DNA from: Priapulus caudatus
Lineage: Eukaryota; Priapulida; Priapulimorpha; Priapulimorphida; Priapulidae
Length of the DNA: 55,816 bases
Assembly: GCF_000485595.1 (NCBI RefSeq)
Contig: NW_014578178.1
Location: 43,709 to 99,524 of the forward strand
Reading direction: 5' to 3'
Part shown: piece after piece, positions 1 to 12,200 of the stretch
Position numbering within the stretch: the first letter of the stretch is position 1
How the letters are laid out: the number at the start of each line of letters is the position of its first letter
The notes under the pieces: model-generated
What the model saw: only the letters and a program-made list of their open reading frames with translations
What the model was told of the DNA's origin: nothing
Databases searched by the model: none
Program-made: the position numbers and the translations under genes

Positions 1-1665
1 CTGGCAATAGCTCAGCCATTCCGACGAGTGTCAAGGTGAAGCTAATAAAAGAATATAACTAGCATAATAAATCATACCAAAAAAATGCTTCATAAGCAGA
101 TATTTTGCATTAAAGATTATTGTCAATGACATAGTTGATCTTCGTAAAAATCAAACGAACACAGCAAATTACGCAAGTGTGACCAGCAAACCCAAACAGA
201 CAAAAGCTCATTTGTTAAATCTGCGATGTCTATCATAAAACAAATGCCAAATATAAATAGCATTGGAACAAAAACACCTACCACAATAACATTCGCAAAT
301 AAAACCTATTATACTTATAACTATCAAAAAACCCACTAGCCCTATTCATTCACCATACTAAAACAATAAGCAAATATCCCGTATGACGTGAACTGACTAA
401 TGCAATTCCCATTATTGCCAAAGAAAATGCCCGTGCGTTCGAGAACGTACGTATCGACTGGCTGTGCTTCCAAAAATGACGTTTATATGGGAGCAAAGCC
501 AATAACAACTATACCCATTTCAAAACATGTGGGGTCAACACGGTTACACACCGAGTTAACTCGTTGACCGTAAGCCAAATGGTGACGGGCGGAAACGGAC
601 GGAACGGACGGACAGACGACCCATGGCAATAGCACTCAGCTGCTGACGATAGTCAAGGCGTGAGGCTATAAATGGAAGATATTGTAAAACGATTTTATCA
701 AATATAATAAAAATTTTTTTTTTGTAAATATAGTTTTTGTATTTACGATCCCGTTGTTATATATATCACAGTAGAACATAGTGAGTAAAAAAAACACAAG
801 AATACAAAATGAAAGTGTCCAAATGACCACTGTAGCGCTCACGCACAAAAAAGGACGCAAAATGAGTGAGTGAGAGAAGTGCAGTGTAAATTGAGCAACC
901 ATCGGACGCTACATTATAGAACGAAAGTAGTATACTATGGGAGAACTCCCATTATATACTCTTAGATAAATTATACTGTATAATTTTTATATTGTGAAAA
1001 TCAATAAATTAATATTATATATGAAATTATAAATAATTTTATATAACCAAAATGATCATAAATTCTGACGTAGATGGGCGCTATACCCGCTCTGATGTTT
1101 TCTTAGCATAACTCATTATATCATAATAATAATAATAATAATATAATAATAATAGTTAGTTTCATTATATAATGTTCATAACAGTGAATTTGCATTAAAA
1201 GGAATATTTCAATGAAAATCTTGTAAAACGAACCAACCCGAAGTGTGGACACCACACGGACTGTTTTGTTATCGCGTGTCTATATATTATGCATAAATTC
1301 CAAACGCCTAATCCTATTTGCATAATTTTTTTTTAAATATCAAACCGCCAGCCCTTTATTCACATACCAAAAATGAGCAAAATCCGTTGAACCTAAACTG
1401 ACTAATGGCAATTCCCATTTTAGCTAAAAAATTGCCGTGGCTCGAAAGTACGTCGACTGGCGTGCTCCAAAATAGGACGTTTAATATGGGAGCATAGCAG
1501 TAACAACTATACCCAATTTCAAACATGTGGATCAAACGGTTCCTGAGTTATCGTTGACCGTAGCCAAATGTTGACAGACGGACGGACGGACAGACGTACA
1601 ACGGACGACGACCCATTGCAATAGCTCAGCTTGACGATGTCAAGGTGAGCTAAAAATGACAGCAC
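1..1665 (+). repeat. Dispersed repeat family with (GACG)n tract, two copies plus a tail
   Basis: Segments about 310-672 and 1320-1660 align along their length (ACTGACTAATG.CAATTCCCATT, then TATGGGAGCA, then a GACGGACGGA tract, then an end hairpin TAGCTCAGC..GAC..GTCAAGG). Bases 1-50 are the tail of a third copy. The units end in an inverted-repeat hairpin followed by GAGCTAAAAA, suggesting a non-LTR-derived or SINE-like repeat. Differences between copies are mostly single-base indels. A (TAA)n microsatellite lies at 1121-1155. There is no gene here. Confidence 0.65.
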
Positions 1666-4106
1666 CTGGTTTTAAAATGTACCATCAGAGTGAGCGTAAG
1701 ATTAGGCTAGTAACTAAGTTTCAAAATTGGGTTTCGAAATGAATCACCACGGGGCGCTACGTCACTTCCGGTTTAACCTTTGACCTAATCCGGCACGGTA
1801 TTTATAGCCGCAGAACATTTGCTGTACGTGATTTACCACGTTTACAAACTGATTGCGAAATATAATCGAAACACTTCTTGGTCATATTTTTTTCATTCCT
1901 TATCAGATAATGATAGCGCTGAATTTAGAATATGAACTCATATAGGGTATCGAGGTCATGCATGTACTTTTACCAGATTATCCGCTGGTGGCGTCACTTC
2001 CTGTCTATGACGTCACTTCTGCGGTCACGTGATGTCTCTCGACCAATCAGAAGCCTCCCTCTGGCCCAGGGTCCGGGTACTCTAACTACTCACGCCTGTG
2101 GGTTTGCGTGCGTGTGTACGGACGTGCACTTTGCGTGTGCGCGCCTGCATGAATGTAAATAAAAAGGCCGTTGCATATAATATCGACCAATATTTAACGC
2201 TGAAACAACGTCAGTTTCAACGTTGAATAGATGTTATATATGTATCAACATTGCATGAACGTATTTTTGGTGTCAAAAATCTCAACAAAATTTCAATCAA
2301 CATTTAATTTGAAACAACGTCAGTTTCAACGTTGAATGGACGTTGTACATTTCAACGCCACTCGGCAGGGCGCTGCCACGTTGAAATCACGTGACTCGCT
2401 TAACCACCTGCTATTTGTCGGTTACACAGAGGCGGCCGAGGATATTTACACACACACATACCCCGCACACGGTGTTCAAACTTCCACACGTGGAAGAAAA
2501 TATCAAATATGTGTGATCAACGACCCAGATCGAGCGATTTTGCATCCGCCAACGCTGTGGAAATTGGTGCACCACTTTCCACGTGTGGAAAGTGGCACAT
2601 TAAGTTCGACAGCGTGTGCGGTGGGGGCTTTAGCATTTGCACTCAATCCCTAGGTTTTAAAACTATGGTTCTTCCCACATTAGAATATGATTCGCCAGGT
2701 TATACATTTCAGAGGTGCTCAAAATTGCATGCCATTCAGCATAAATGCCATTCAGCCCATTCATTGCCATAAATGCCATTCATGCCATTCAGCATTAAGC
2801 GGGCCTTTAATAAGCGGGCCGACATAAAGCTGCAAGATGGGTTTCCAGAAACTATCATGATGGTGCTGATGTTGTTTTGGCTCGTCTTGGTCGTTTTGGT
2901 TGTTTTGGCTTATAACTTCTATAAAATTGATCATGGCTAGGTGAAGGTTAGCATTCCCTCTGGCTTGACGAAGCCTGGTCGTTGTACATCTGCGCGTGAT
3001 CATTGCTTTCGACATGTGCCGTCTTCTAAGGATCCTGTTAAGTTTAGGTTCTTTGTTTCTGTCATTCCTATTGGAATTCTCTCCCTTCGTCAAGTCAATT
3101 GGCTTTTTCTACTGCGATCCGGAGTGTTGATCTGTCGATTTGATCAACTTGTCTCTCCGTATTCGTGATAGTGTAGCGACCATTATTACAATCAGGTTAT
3201 ACTGCCAACAGGGCATCCATTTCATTAAGGCTCGCGCTACATGCGTTCGTCAACATCCATAGAGAAATATCAAAGCAATCCCTTATTTATGTGACGGGCT
3301 CTGCACAGCAGATCAATACCGCATTGCAGTCGCAGGTAAGCTACTAGGAATCATCGAGAACCGGGCATACCAAATTATTCAGTATTTAATATATCCAGGC
3401 CATCTAACATGGCGACCTACGAGAGTGACGATGACGCACGCATTGGCGACGCCTTTGTAGAGGTAGAGAGATGACGACGCATGCAAAGGACATGAGCGGG
3501 AAGAGGGGAATACAAATAAGGCGTTGGCGCGTATCGTGGGACACTCTTTTCCTGATCGCACTAGCGCTTGGTACGATCTAGTTCCTGTCACCGGTTTTCT
3601 TTCCAATAAGGATACGCCAGCTTGTACTTTATCCATAGTCTTCGCTTTTGACTATCTGTTCTGAGTTATTCTACTACCCTTCCTCGCTCACTCTTGTGTG
3701 GCGTCACGCTATACGCTACAATAGTCCCTTGGACCTTTGAAGACTATTATCTATGACGTTATGAGGTTAGCATGTAGTCGGATCTCGTTTCAAACACAAA
3801 AATGGCTGAGCGGTTACAATAGCTACAATGGAACAATTACATGGCAAGGCCAATCTCACGTCTAATACCTTCTAAACGTCCACCAGGCATCTACCTTGCG
3901 TGTAAATTAGTTCATTCTAGTTCCGGATTTTACCGCAAAAAATTCAAAAGGCCTTATCCAGAAACGAAATAGTGCAACATTGCTGAACTGGTTGAAGGTT
4001 ACTGTTGTATGCCACATATATATATATAAAAATACATTCTATATCTATGGTGTTACTGTTAGGTTTAGCCCGAGAAAGCACACAATTAAACCATTTAGCT
4101 CTAGTT
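1666..4106. other. Intergenic region, small repeats only
   Basis: No gene is recognised; the open frames of up to 110 codons show no familiar motif. Contents: two direct copies of GAAACAACGTCAGTTTCAAC (2203 and 2312), two CACGTG-centred palindromes (about 2487-2497 and 2577-2593), and tandem ATGCCATTCA units (2728-2795). Confidence 0.5.
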
Positions 4107-5305
4107 TTTATTTGGAATTGGATTCTCCCCTGTTAATTGTGTTATTGTAACTAACTGTGATCGATACAAGCAAGTGCAAAAATTAGGTGCAGATACGCGA
4201 TGCTTGTGAAATGAACCCTATAGAAAAGTCACGTATTCAACACAAACACGTTTCAATATAATTCATACGAATAAAATTTTATACACATGCACACAGACTC
4301 ATATACGAAATGTACAAAATATAGAAATGTTTGTATCTATACAGACAAGTTACAAATATAATTTCACAATTAACACTAATACTTTTGTATCAAACGAGAA
4401 TAACCCAGACCCCTGCTTGGAATATAAAATAGCGCACTAGCATAATCTACCATAAGTTTGTAACCAGAAATTTCCACGTAAACCTTTGTACTTGAGCCAC
4501 AAAAATACAACGAGCAACGAGTTATCGAATTAATATTTCTTATAGCCGAATCGTACTCAATATAAACGCTAGACGAAATATTGACGTATTTACATTTTAA
4601 CGCTTATATATCAGACATGCTTGGACTGTACACATTCATACATGCCATTTTCGTAGACATTTTACATTTACACCTACAGCAGCATGTTCGATAGCAGCTA
4701 ATAAACCTAAACTTTATTTAAAGAACAACAAATATATACACATATTGAAGACCACTTTCGTTGCAGTAATAAATACAGATTTACACCACCGAGATTTTAA
4801 TAACACAATTTCACGATTTTACATTGTCAATCGTCACAAGCCTTTGTGACCCTCATATAAAGAGTAAATATAACGTACTTTTAAACGTTGTAACTAAAAA
4901 ACAAATTCTACATTCAACTAAAAACTGTGAACAATATACACAGATTCTGTATTGGCACCACCACATTTTGAGCATGTTGGCATTACATCTGTGTTCACAC
5001 AAACCACAAACAATAGTTTCACAGGGATTAGACCTGCCTATACTTTTACCAATGGAATATATGACAGACTACCTCGCGTGATGCAAAGCTACAAAAAGCT
5101 GTAGAGTATAAAGATGTAATAAATTATGTGTTCCCACCTGCCATATACAAGTGCCCGTGATCCATCATACTATTTTGTATTTACAGCTACATAACTTTCA
5201 AGTAAACATATTTATGTCATTTTTACATATTTAAAATCGTTGAGTAACTCTTTGCCCAAGTTGAGTATGCACAACAATGGGAATGGTAACATTTAGATTC
5301 ATATC
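4107..5305 (-). other. Putative 3' UTR of the FRMD6-like gene
   Basis: About 1.2 kb of AT-rich sequence without a convincing gene follows the stop codon. Two AATAAA polyadenylation signals lie on the minus strand, at 4713-4718 and 4107-4112. Which is used cannot be told from sequence. Confidence 0.45.
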
Positions 5306-6229
5306 TCATGCAATGCTCTCTCCGTTATACAGTCTTGCATGCAAATGAGCAAAACCATCAACTTTATAAATATGCTGTGAATCTCTGCTATACTGGGCAG
5401 AATGCATACAAGGTAAATCGTGGTCATGCTGTGGGTTACTATACATTCCCTGTTTATGGTAGTTGTGCATGCTGTTGTCTGTGAGGTAGATGCCATTGGC
5501 AATTTCAGCATCATTATAAAAGAGCTGGTTCTGTGCTTGGTAGTTGGAGGATGTTGCCTGTGGTGGGCGGTATGGAGGAGGGGGTTTCATCGGAATTTGG
5601 GTAGGCTGTGGTCTACTCTGAGGTGTATAGTGGGACGTATGAGCAAGTTGAGCCTGCAGACAACAGGTGGACATGTCACCAACCTGACACAGGCTACTGT
5701 GACAACAGGACGACACTTCACTCATCTGCGACATGTGATTGTAAGAACAGGATGACATGGCACTTATCCTGAACATACAACTGCAGCTCATGTTGTTCAG
5801 GCAATCACCAAAGTGGATCATGTTTAGGTCTCTGTCATCGTAATGCCAGCTAACTGGCCGGCTGGGTTCGTCTTGCACCATGGACATGTGCGAAGCCTGC
5901 ACACCGGCATGTGACCATCGCCTCGGGTCTGCATCTCCAACGATGTGACAGTGATGACGGTGCACACGACACTTACAGTCTGCCTTATTGCCTGGTGGGA
6001 GCAAAGACACGTCATTGCACAGTGCTGCCAACAGTGGTAGGCCCTCGTAACTCTTAGTCAGTCCTCGGATCTCAGTGATGACTGGATGAACGTCAGGGGC
6101 CTCACACACCGAGCTGACAGAGTCTTGGCTGACGTGGCCACCAGGTGTCACAGTAGTGTTACCAGCCTTTGTGGCTTCGCTTACTGCCAGGGTGGTACCG
6201 GCCATACTAACTGAATGCATCATTGAAAT
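5306..6229 (-). CDS. FRMD6: FRMD6-like terminal exon 12 (PPPY, Cys-rich, stop)
   Basis: The last exon (TTACAG acceptor, 307 codons plus TGA) encodes a Cys/His-rich region (CKCRVHRHHCH, then repeated SCSC, SCC and TCC pairs). A Pro-rich stretch with PPPY at 5570-5581 follows, then a Tyr/His/Asn-rich C-terminus ending in ESIA. No known fold is recognised in the Cys-rich part. Confidence 0.85.
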   Translation of the reverse strand: MSMMHSVSMAGTTLAVSEATKAGNTTVTPGGHVSQDSVSSVCEAPDVHPVITEIRGLTKSYEGLPLLAALCNDVSLLPPGNKADCKCRVHRHHCHIVGDADPRRWSHAGVQASHMSMVQDEPSRPVSWHYDDRDLNMIHFGDCLNNMSCSCMFRISAMSSCSYNHMSQMSEVSSCCHSSLCQVGDMSTCCLQAQLAHTSHYTPQSRPQPTQIPMKPPPPYRPPQATSSNYQAQNQLFYNDAEIANGIYLTDNSMHNYHKQGMYSNPQHDHDLPCMHSAQYSRDSQHIYKVDGFAHLHARLYNGESIA

Positions 6230-9200
6230 CTGTAATGACATTAATAAACACACAATTAGAATACCCTACTGAAAATAACAGAAAAACACTGCATGCGTTA
6301 GTTCCACCAGCTCTACCTTCATTTTTACTACCATCCCAACAAGCAAAAACATTTATATCCTATTCTACTGGATGCTTCCCAGATATTTTAAAATATCTTT
6401 AATAAATTTTCACTATTTCAGACAATGTCAAGCAAGTGTAAATTGCCCCGTCCATCACAAAATGTGGACTATCTATGATAGTAGCGAGGTCTTTCTTTAT
6501 GTAACTCGTGCACATCACCTAACATCATCATGTTTTCTGGACCAGCACTCTACTACGTACCGAATCCGGTTGCTGAGTGGATTGTGATATTGGGAGGGCG
6601 GTGGTGCCCTGCGTGCAGGGTCCGCTGCCCATGTTCATTGTGAGCTTCCTCATCGCGGCAGGGTATGACGGGGGTTCGTCGTAGACAAGATCCACCACCT
6701 CGGCAACCTCGTCGGATTCCAGCATACCCCACCGGGCGCTTGGTCGGAACGATGACAGTGGCGGTGGCAGGCGCACAGCAATTTGGTCTTCGGGTATATA
6801 TGGGCTGTCGTTGGCATCAAAGTGTGGCGAAGACTCGGGACTTAACGAGCGACTGTACATGTGTCCACCAGGCATATCGGGCATGTCTGACCAGTCATAG
6901 TGTTCGAGCTGAGGTATGCCACTATGTAGATTTCTGGTGTCCAAGTCGCCCAGTGATAGCCATTTGGGAAGGTGCCTGTACTGTGAGTGAGGGCAGCAAC
7001 TGAGTAGGTCTTTGTACACATTGCCCTTATTGCACAAGTCATGCGCCGACGTCCACTGGTGTATGCTGTCCCCTTGTACATGCGCAAGAGTGGCCTCTGT
7101 ATCCGCGCTTGTGGATGTCTGCTCTGATGTCGAGGTCACGTTAGACAGTTCTTCGTGCATTTTGAATCGGCCCGAATCCAACTGCGAGAGGTTGGCCGCA
7201 CACAATGCGGCATTTATTTTGATTTCCTCTGGCAACAAACCCGACAATGCGCCAAGCCCTCTGTGGTTGATCTCTTCGATCGTGTCCGGAAATGCGCCAA
7301 GCGACTTTGGCCGCCGCTTCTCTGCCACACCACACCTTTCGCGCAATCTCACGGGCGCACCGCCTTCTACATATATCTGACCAGCGGCCGGCCTTCCCAG
7401 CATGCCCATCGCAGGCTTCCTCCTCTCCTCGCTCAAGTCAAAGTATTCGTGTGAGATACCCAGACTGGAGGCGGCAGATTTTAGTGAAGGAGTGCTGGCA
7501 GCAAGCGAGAGAATTCCCATGCGCGGTGATTTCTTTGTTGAGCGCCCCGTGCTGTAGTCATTTCTTAACTGATTTCCAGGATCGAGTGCCAACATGCTGT
7601 CCACTGACGTGGCACCTTCAATCAATATCAGAGGAATAAAATTAATATCACAAAGCTGAGAGTTCAGTATCTAATGAGTATGCTTAGTTATTTCCAACAT
7701 ATAGGCTAGATTGTTTGTCACCAATCACATGATACGTGACGGCACATAGTTTATTACTGATATAATCGAATGAAATTCATTGCGACGCTGAACAAGTAAA
7801 GAGAGACCTGAGATTACGTGTGAGAGTTACTCACCATAAAGTCGTTGGTTTTTCATCCCTGCCTCTAGCCTCTCAGAAGAGAAATCAGCAGACGCCTGAC
7901 TTGTGGCACCCTCATCCTCATACAGATCGTCTATAGGTAGAAAAGGTATTAGGTATATAGTGTGAATAGGGCCGTTTCATTAAATAGGTTTTCTGGCATA
8001 TGTAAAACATGAGCTGTCATGTCCACAGTGATAATTATATATGCAAAACAACATGAATTACATCAGAGAGCACTAATTTATGATACATTTAAATCTTAAA
8101 TATTTAGATAAATATAAAATTGAGCATGCAGGTTACACACTGCAAGATGTACTTTACATTGGACAATTAAACCCCCTAAAGTAATAGCCAGTTACCACCA
8201 AAATTCTTTTAATATTGTGTTTCTGCATTGGTTTGTACTATGCTAACTAATAATTCACAAGATTGTAATGGAACCCACATATTTTAAACCTGCAAAACAG
8301 ATAACACACAATTATAACGTTATGCATCAACACTCTTCAACGAAACTAACTACATTTTACATTATGTATAAGTGTAAAATATTACTTTTATATTGCCATG
8401 CGATGCTGATTTGTGGGTGGGTTTAAAACGATAATTTCTCAAATTGGAAAATGAATAAATTTGGAAAAATGTGCGAGTGTTCAATGGCATGTTAGCCTTA
8501 CTTACTATATACACTTGGTGTTATGCAAGGAGTACTACTAAGTATCATAACGTAAGTATCAGGACGGTTGAGAAAATATGAAAATAGTTGGTAAAAACTA
8601 TGAGAAATTCTTTCATTAGAGTGGATAAACCTCGCAACAAAAAGCCTACATACACCTACTGTGAGCATACTTGCAGTATGTAAACATCACGAAATGTTCT
8701 TATTGAGCCAGAAATGCGCTCCAAACATTGGGATTTTCTAAACCGTGTCCGACCGGGTTTCGGCGTATAGATACACATAAGTTGTTTTGGAGTGAAGAGC
8801 CAACAGTAGGCCTACGCTAGCGCAAATAGTTCCTGGAACGAAAACTATATATTTGTTTCCTGATTGCATAAGTAATGTAGATAACATATGATTTAAACAA
8901 ATTCACAATTTCGTACCGAGTAAACATCGAATAATAAAACATAACATGTGTTATCACAGAAAGGAACTGTTAATGTAGCACAACGTTCGCTCGGCTGTGT
9001 ACCGGATGTGTAAACACTGTGTAAACATCCCGTGGAGCTACTTTCGTACAATGAGTACTTTGGTTAAGATTTTATGAAGAAATGTTGTGAAAGTAGCAAT
9101 ACAAATTAGTTGTAGTGAATTTTTATAACAGGGACGAGCTCACAGTAGGTATACCTATGCATTTTGCTGCGAGAACATTGCGTTTTAAGATGGTACAATA

Positions 9201-12200
9201 TGTTTAGCTATATTTATAAGTAAATAATGGTAAGAAATAAATAATATCAATCATACATGTTGCTGAGTCATTATTATTTAGCGCCACACATTCAAGATAC
9301 CTTCGCTTTCATCCAGACTATGTACTTTGTCGCTGACGATTCCTGATGTTGTGTTGGATGAGGCTGTGCTGATGACAGAGAAGCGATTATCTACCACGCT
9401 GCTCTTGCCTACGGGAAGCAGTGAAAAGTCATGGAAGGACAGAGTGTGCTGGTATTCCTGCTCCAAGGCCAGGTCCCAGTCATCACTGTAGATGTACGAC
9501 TCACGATTCTGTCGCATTCCACCTGAGAATAGATACGAAATATTAGATGCCACCACAACACGTGAAATAGACTGCTATAATATTACTTCTTCCCACTTTG
9601 CAACATAAACAATGATGTTTTACAACAATGTAAAAATATGACGCTATGCTGATTACATATGTACATGCTCCATGTGTGTAGCATCATAAAAAGCACTGTC
9701 TATATAGATATGAAAAGCGAGACCATAATATGTTTAACGTAAACGCCACACACAAAGCAAATGTAATCTAGAATATATAACAGTTATATTGAGATCACAA
9801 TACCATTAGTCACACTTACTTTTACCCTGCTTTTCCCGTTTTGCGATTTCGTGTAAACGGGGCTGTATTTGCATGTTGAACTGATGCGTGGTTTGGCACA
9901 GGGTGAGCAGGTATCGAGCAGCAAACTCTGTACCCGTGTAGTATGTCAGCTTACGTGACTCTGGCCAGCCCTCTGCTCGGATCTCAAACTTCTTTTTCTG
10001 CAGAAAGAGATAAAATCAAACCATGTTGTGGATGCTGCAATTATACACTGTCTAGATACTCTGAATCACATTTTCACTAACTAATGTTATATCATTGTGG
10101 GCTTTTGCCTCTAAACACTAAGCCAAACAAGCCATTTTCTGTTGATCACATGCCCCCCCCCCCCTCTACACTGCATCATTATAATGCATGTAGAGTTGTC
10201 GTGTATAGGATTCTATATTGTGTTGCTTTATATTGCCCCCCCCCCCCTCTACACCAAAGACCGGGATGTTTAAGATTACCTTGTACATTTAATATTAAAG
10301 TGTGACATTTATGAGATTGCCACAAATCGGACATAAATAAAAGATTGCAGTCAGTAGAACATAATGCATCGACTACACTACATTCCTCCTCTACTTTGAT
10401 TAAAAATCAAATTAGTCTGCATTAACTTTAGACTTATTTTAGTACTTCTATATTAAACACGTCGGCTTGGCTGGACCTCAAATGCAAATTTTACAGGTCA
10501 ACAAAACTTGTTTATCAATTTTAAAACGTTGAAAACGGAAATCACTAAGCTACTGGCCTGTCACAATCTATAAGATTTCTTTAGTAATAGAGTTAGCCAT
10601 GTTAAATACTACAGTCTCTTAATGTCATCTGTATGTTATCACGAATCTAATTGTCCATAACAAAAACATTGAAATGCGTCTTGGTGGTACGTGGAGAGCA
10701 TCTAACCGTCTGAAATTCGTTTTGCTCTGCCTCATATGACAACTCGACCGTCACTCTATCATCCATTTCTTCTTCTTCATCTGCGACTGGATGCACGCAT
10801 TTGAACTTTGACAGATTACGTGTTATCGGCCGATTTCTACGACGAGCAGTTACCATGCTCCGTTTCCGATTCTGCATCTTGTATGGTGGATCTTAAGGTG
10901 TAGACAGCTTGTTGGACCTTTGTTGCATTACTATGACTGGATCACCGATTTGAATGATATGCTCTTGTTCATGGCGTTTGTTGTCAGGATAAGACCTCAT
11001 AGTCTTTCTTTCGTGCATCAACTGCACAAAATCTGAGCTATCTTGTCCACAAGAAGCTTATTTTCTGGTGGTTGCACCATCATCTTTTGATTCTTCAGGT
11101 CCTCTGCTGGCGAGATCCTATTGCTGGAGTATGGCATCGCTCAATATTGACGGATAAATCAAACTAAATTAGGCTTCCAACTTCGACCTTCTAGGTTAGA
11201 CACTTTTATTGTCTTATTTATTTAGTGTCCGCATAAAATGTTCCGCTTCTCCATTAGCCTGTGGCCATAATGGTTTATCATATGGGTCGCATCTCTTCTG
11301 CAAATTATGAGAATTCCTCACCGTTAAATGGTCGTCCATTATCAGTTTTCACTGTGAAACTAGAAAGGGCAGTTGTCGCCAACTACATGTATCCCCCGTG
11401 AGCTAGTATGAATGAAATATCTCTGTAAGGACGTAGAAGGTAGGTACAGTTAAATAAGTCCCAAAGACAAAGATTTGTTACACAACCCATCTGCCTGAGA
11501 TGTGCAAGTATGTTAAAATTTGTTGCCTTAGGGGTTTTGGTGCGCGACACACCTTCTCCCCAAGATGTGTAAGTATACGAAGTTTGCTCGCGCTAGGTCA
11601 ATTAGGGGCCGAGTTATAGAGCGGAAGGAAAATATGATGAAGGTCAATGTCAAGGTCAAATAAAGGTTGCAGTGACCTGGTTTCGGTACTCGACACACCT
11701 TCTCCCCAAGATGTGTAAGTATACCAAGTTTGGTCGCGCTAGGTCAATTAGAGGCCGAGTTATAGAGTGGAAGGGAAATATGAAGGGAAATATGATCAAG
11801 GTCAAGGTAAAGGTCAAATAAAGGTCGTAGTGATCTGGTTTTGGTACGCTGCGCACCTTCTCCCCAAGATGTGTAAGTAGACTATGTTTGGTCACGCTAG
11901 GTCAATTAGGGGTCGAGTTATAGAGTGGAAGGGAAAGTGTCTGCGGCGGCGGCGGCGGCGGCTGGACAGACATGAAACCATAGTATCCCCGCCGACTCTG
12001 TCGCGGGGGATTAAATAATCTAGTTTAGGGATTGTGGACTTTGATGACGTAATTGTCACCCGTTCTACCTCTGGACATCTACTGTATTCATCTGCCGCTG
12101 CTAGCAAATTCTAGTTCTAATTATATTCACCAGTTGGAGGTAGGCCAGAAAGGTCTACTGCTATTTCTTTCCATGGACTGCAAGGCAGTAATCTCGTCTT

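Noticed and set aside
2761..3636. Possible small genes at 2761-3093 and 3379-3636 (minus)
   Set aside because: Short frames with no recognised motif, splice support or conserved pattern; they may be old transposon debris.
6665..7639. Plus-strand frames of 99-122 codons opposite exon 11
   Set aside because: Antisense of a long coding exon whose splice sites and phase fit the FRMD6-like gene.
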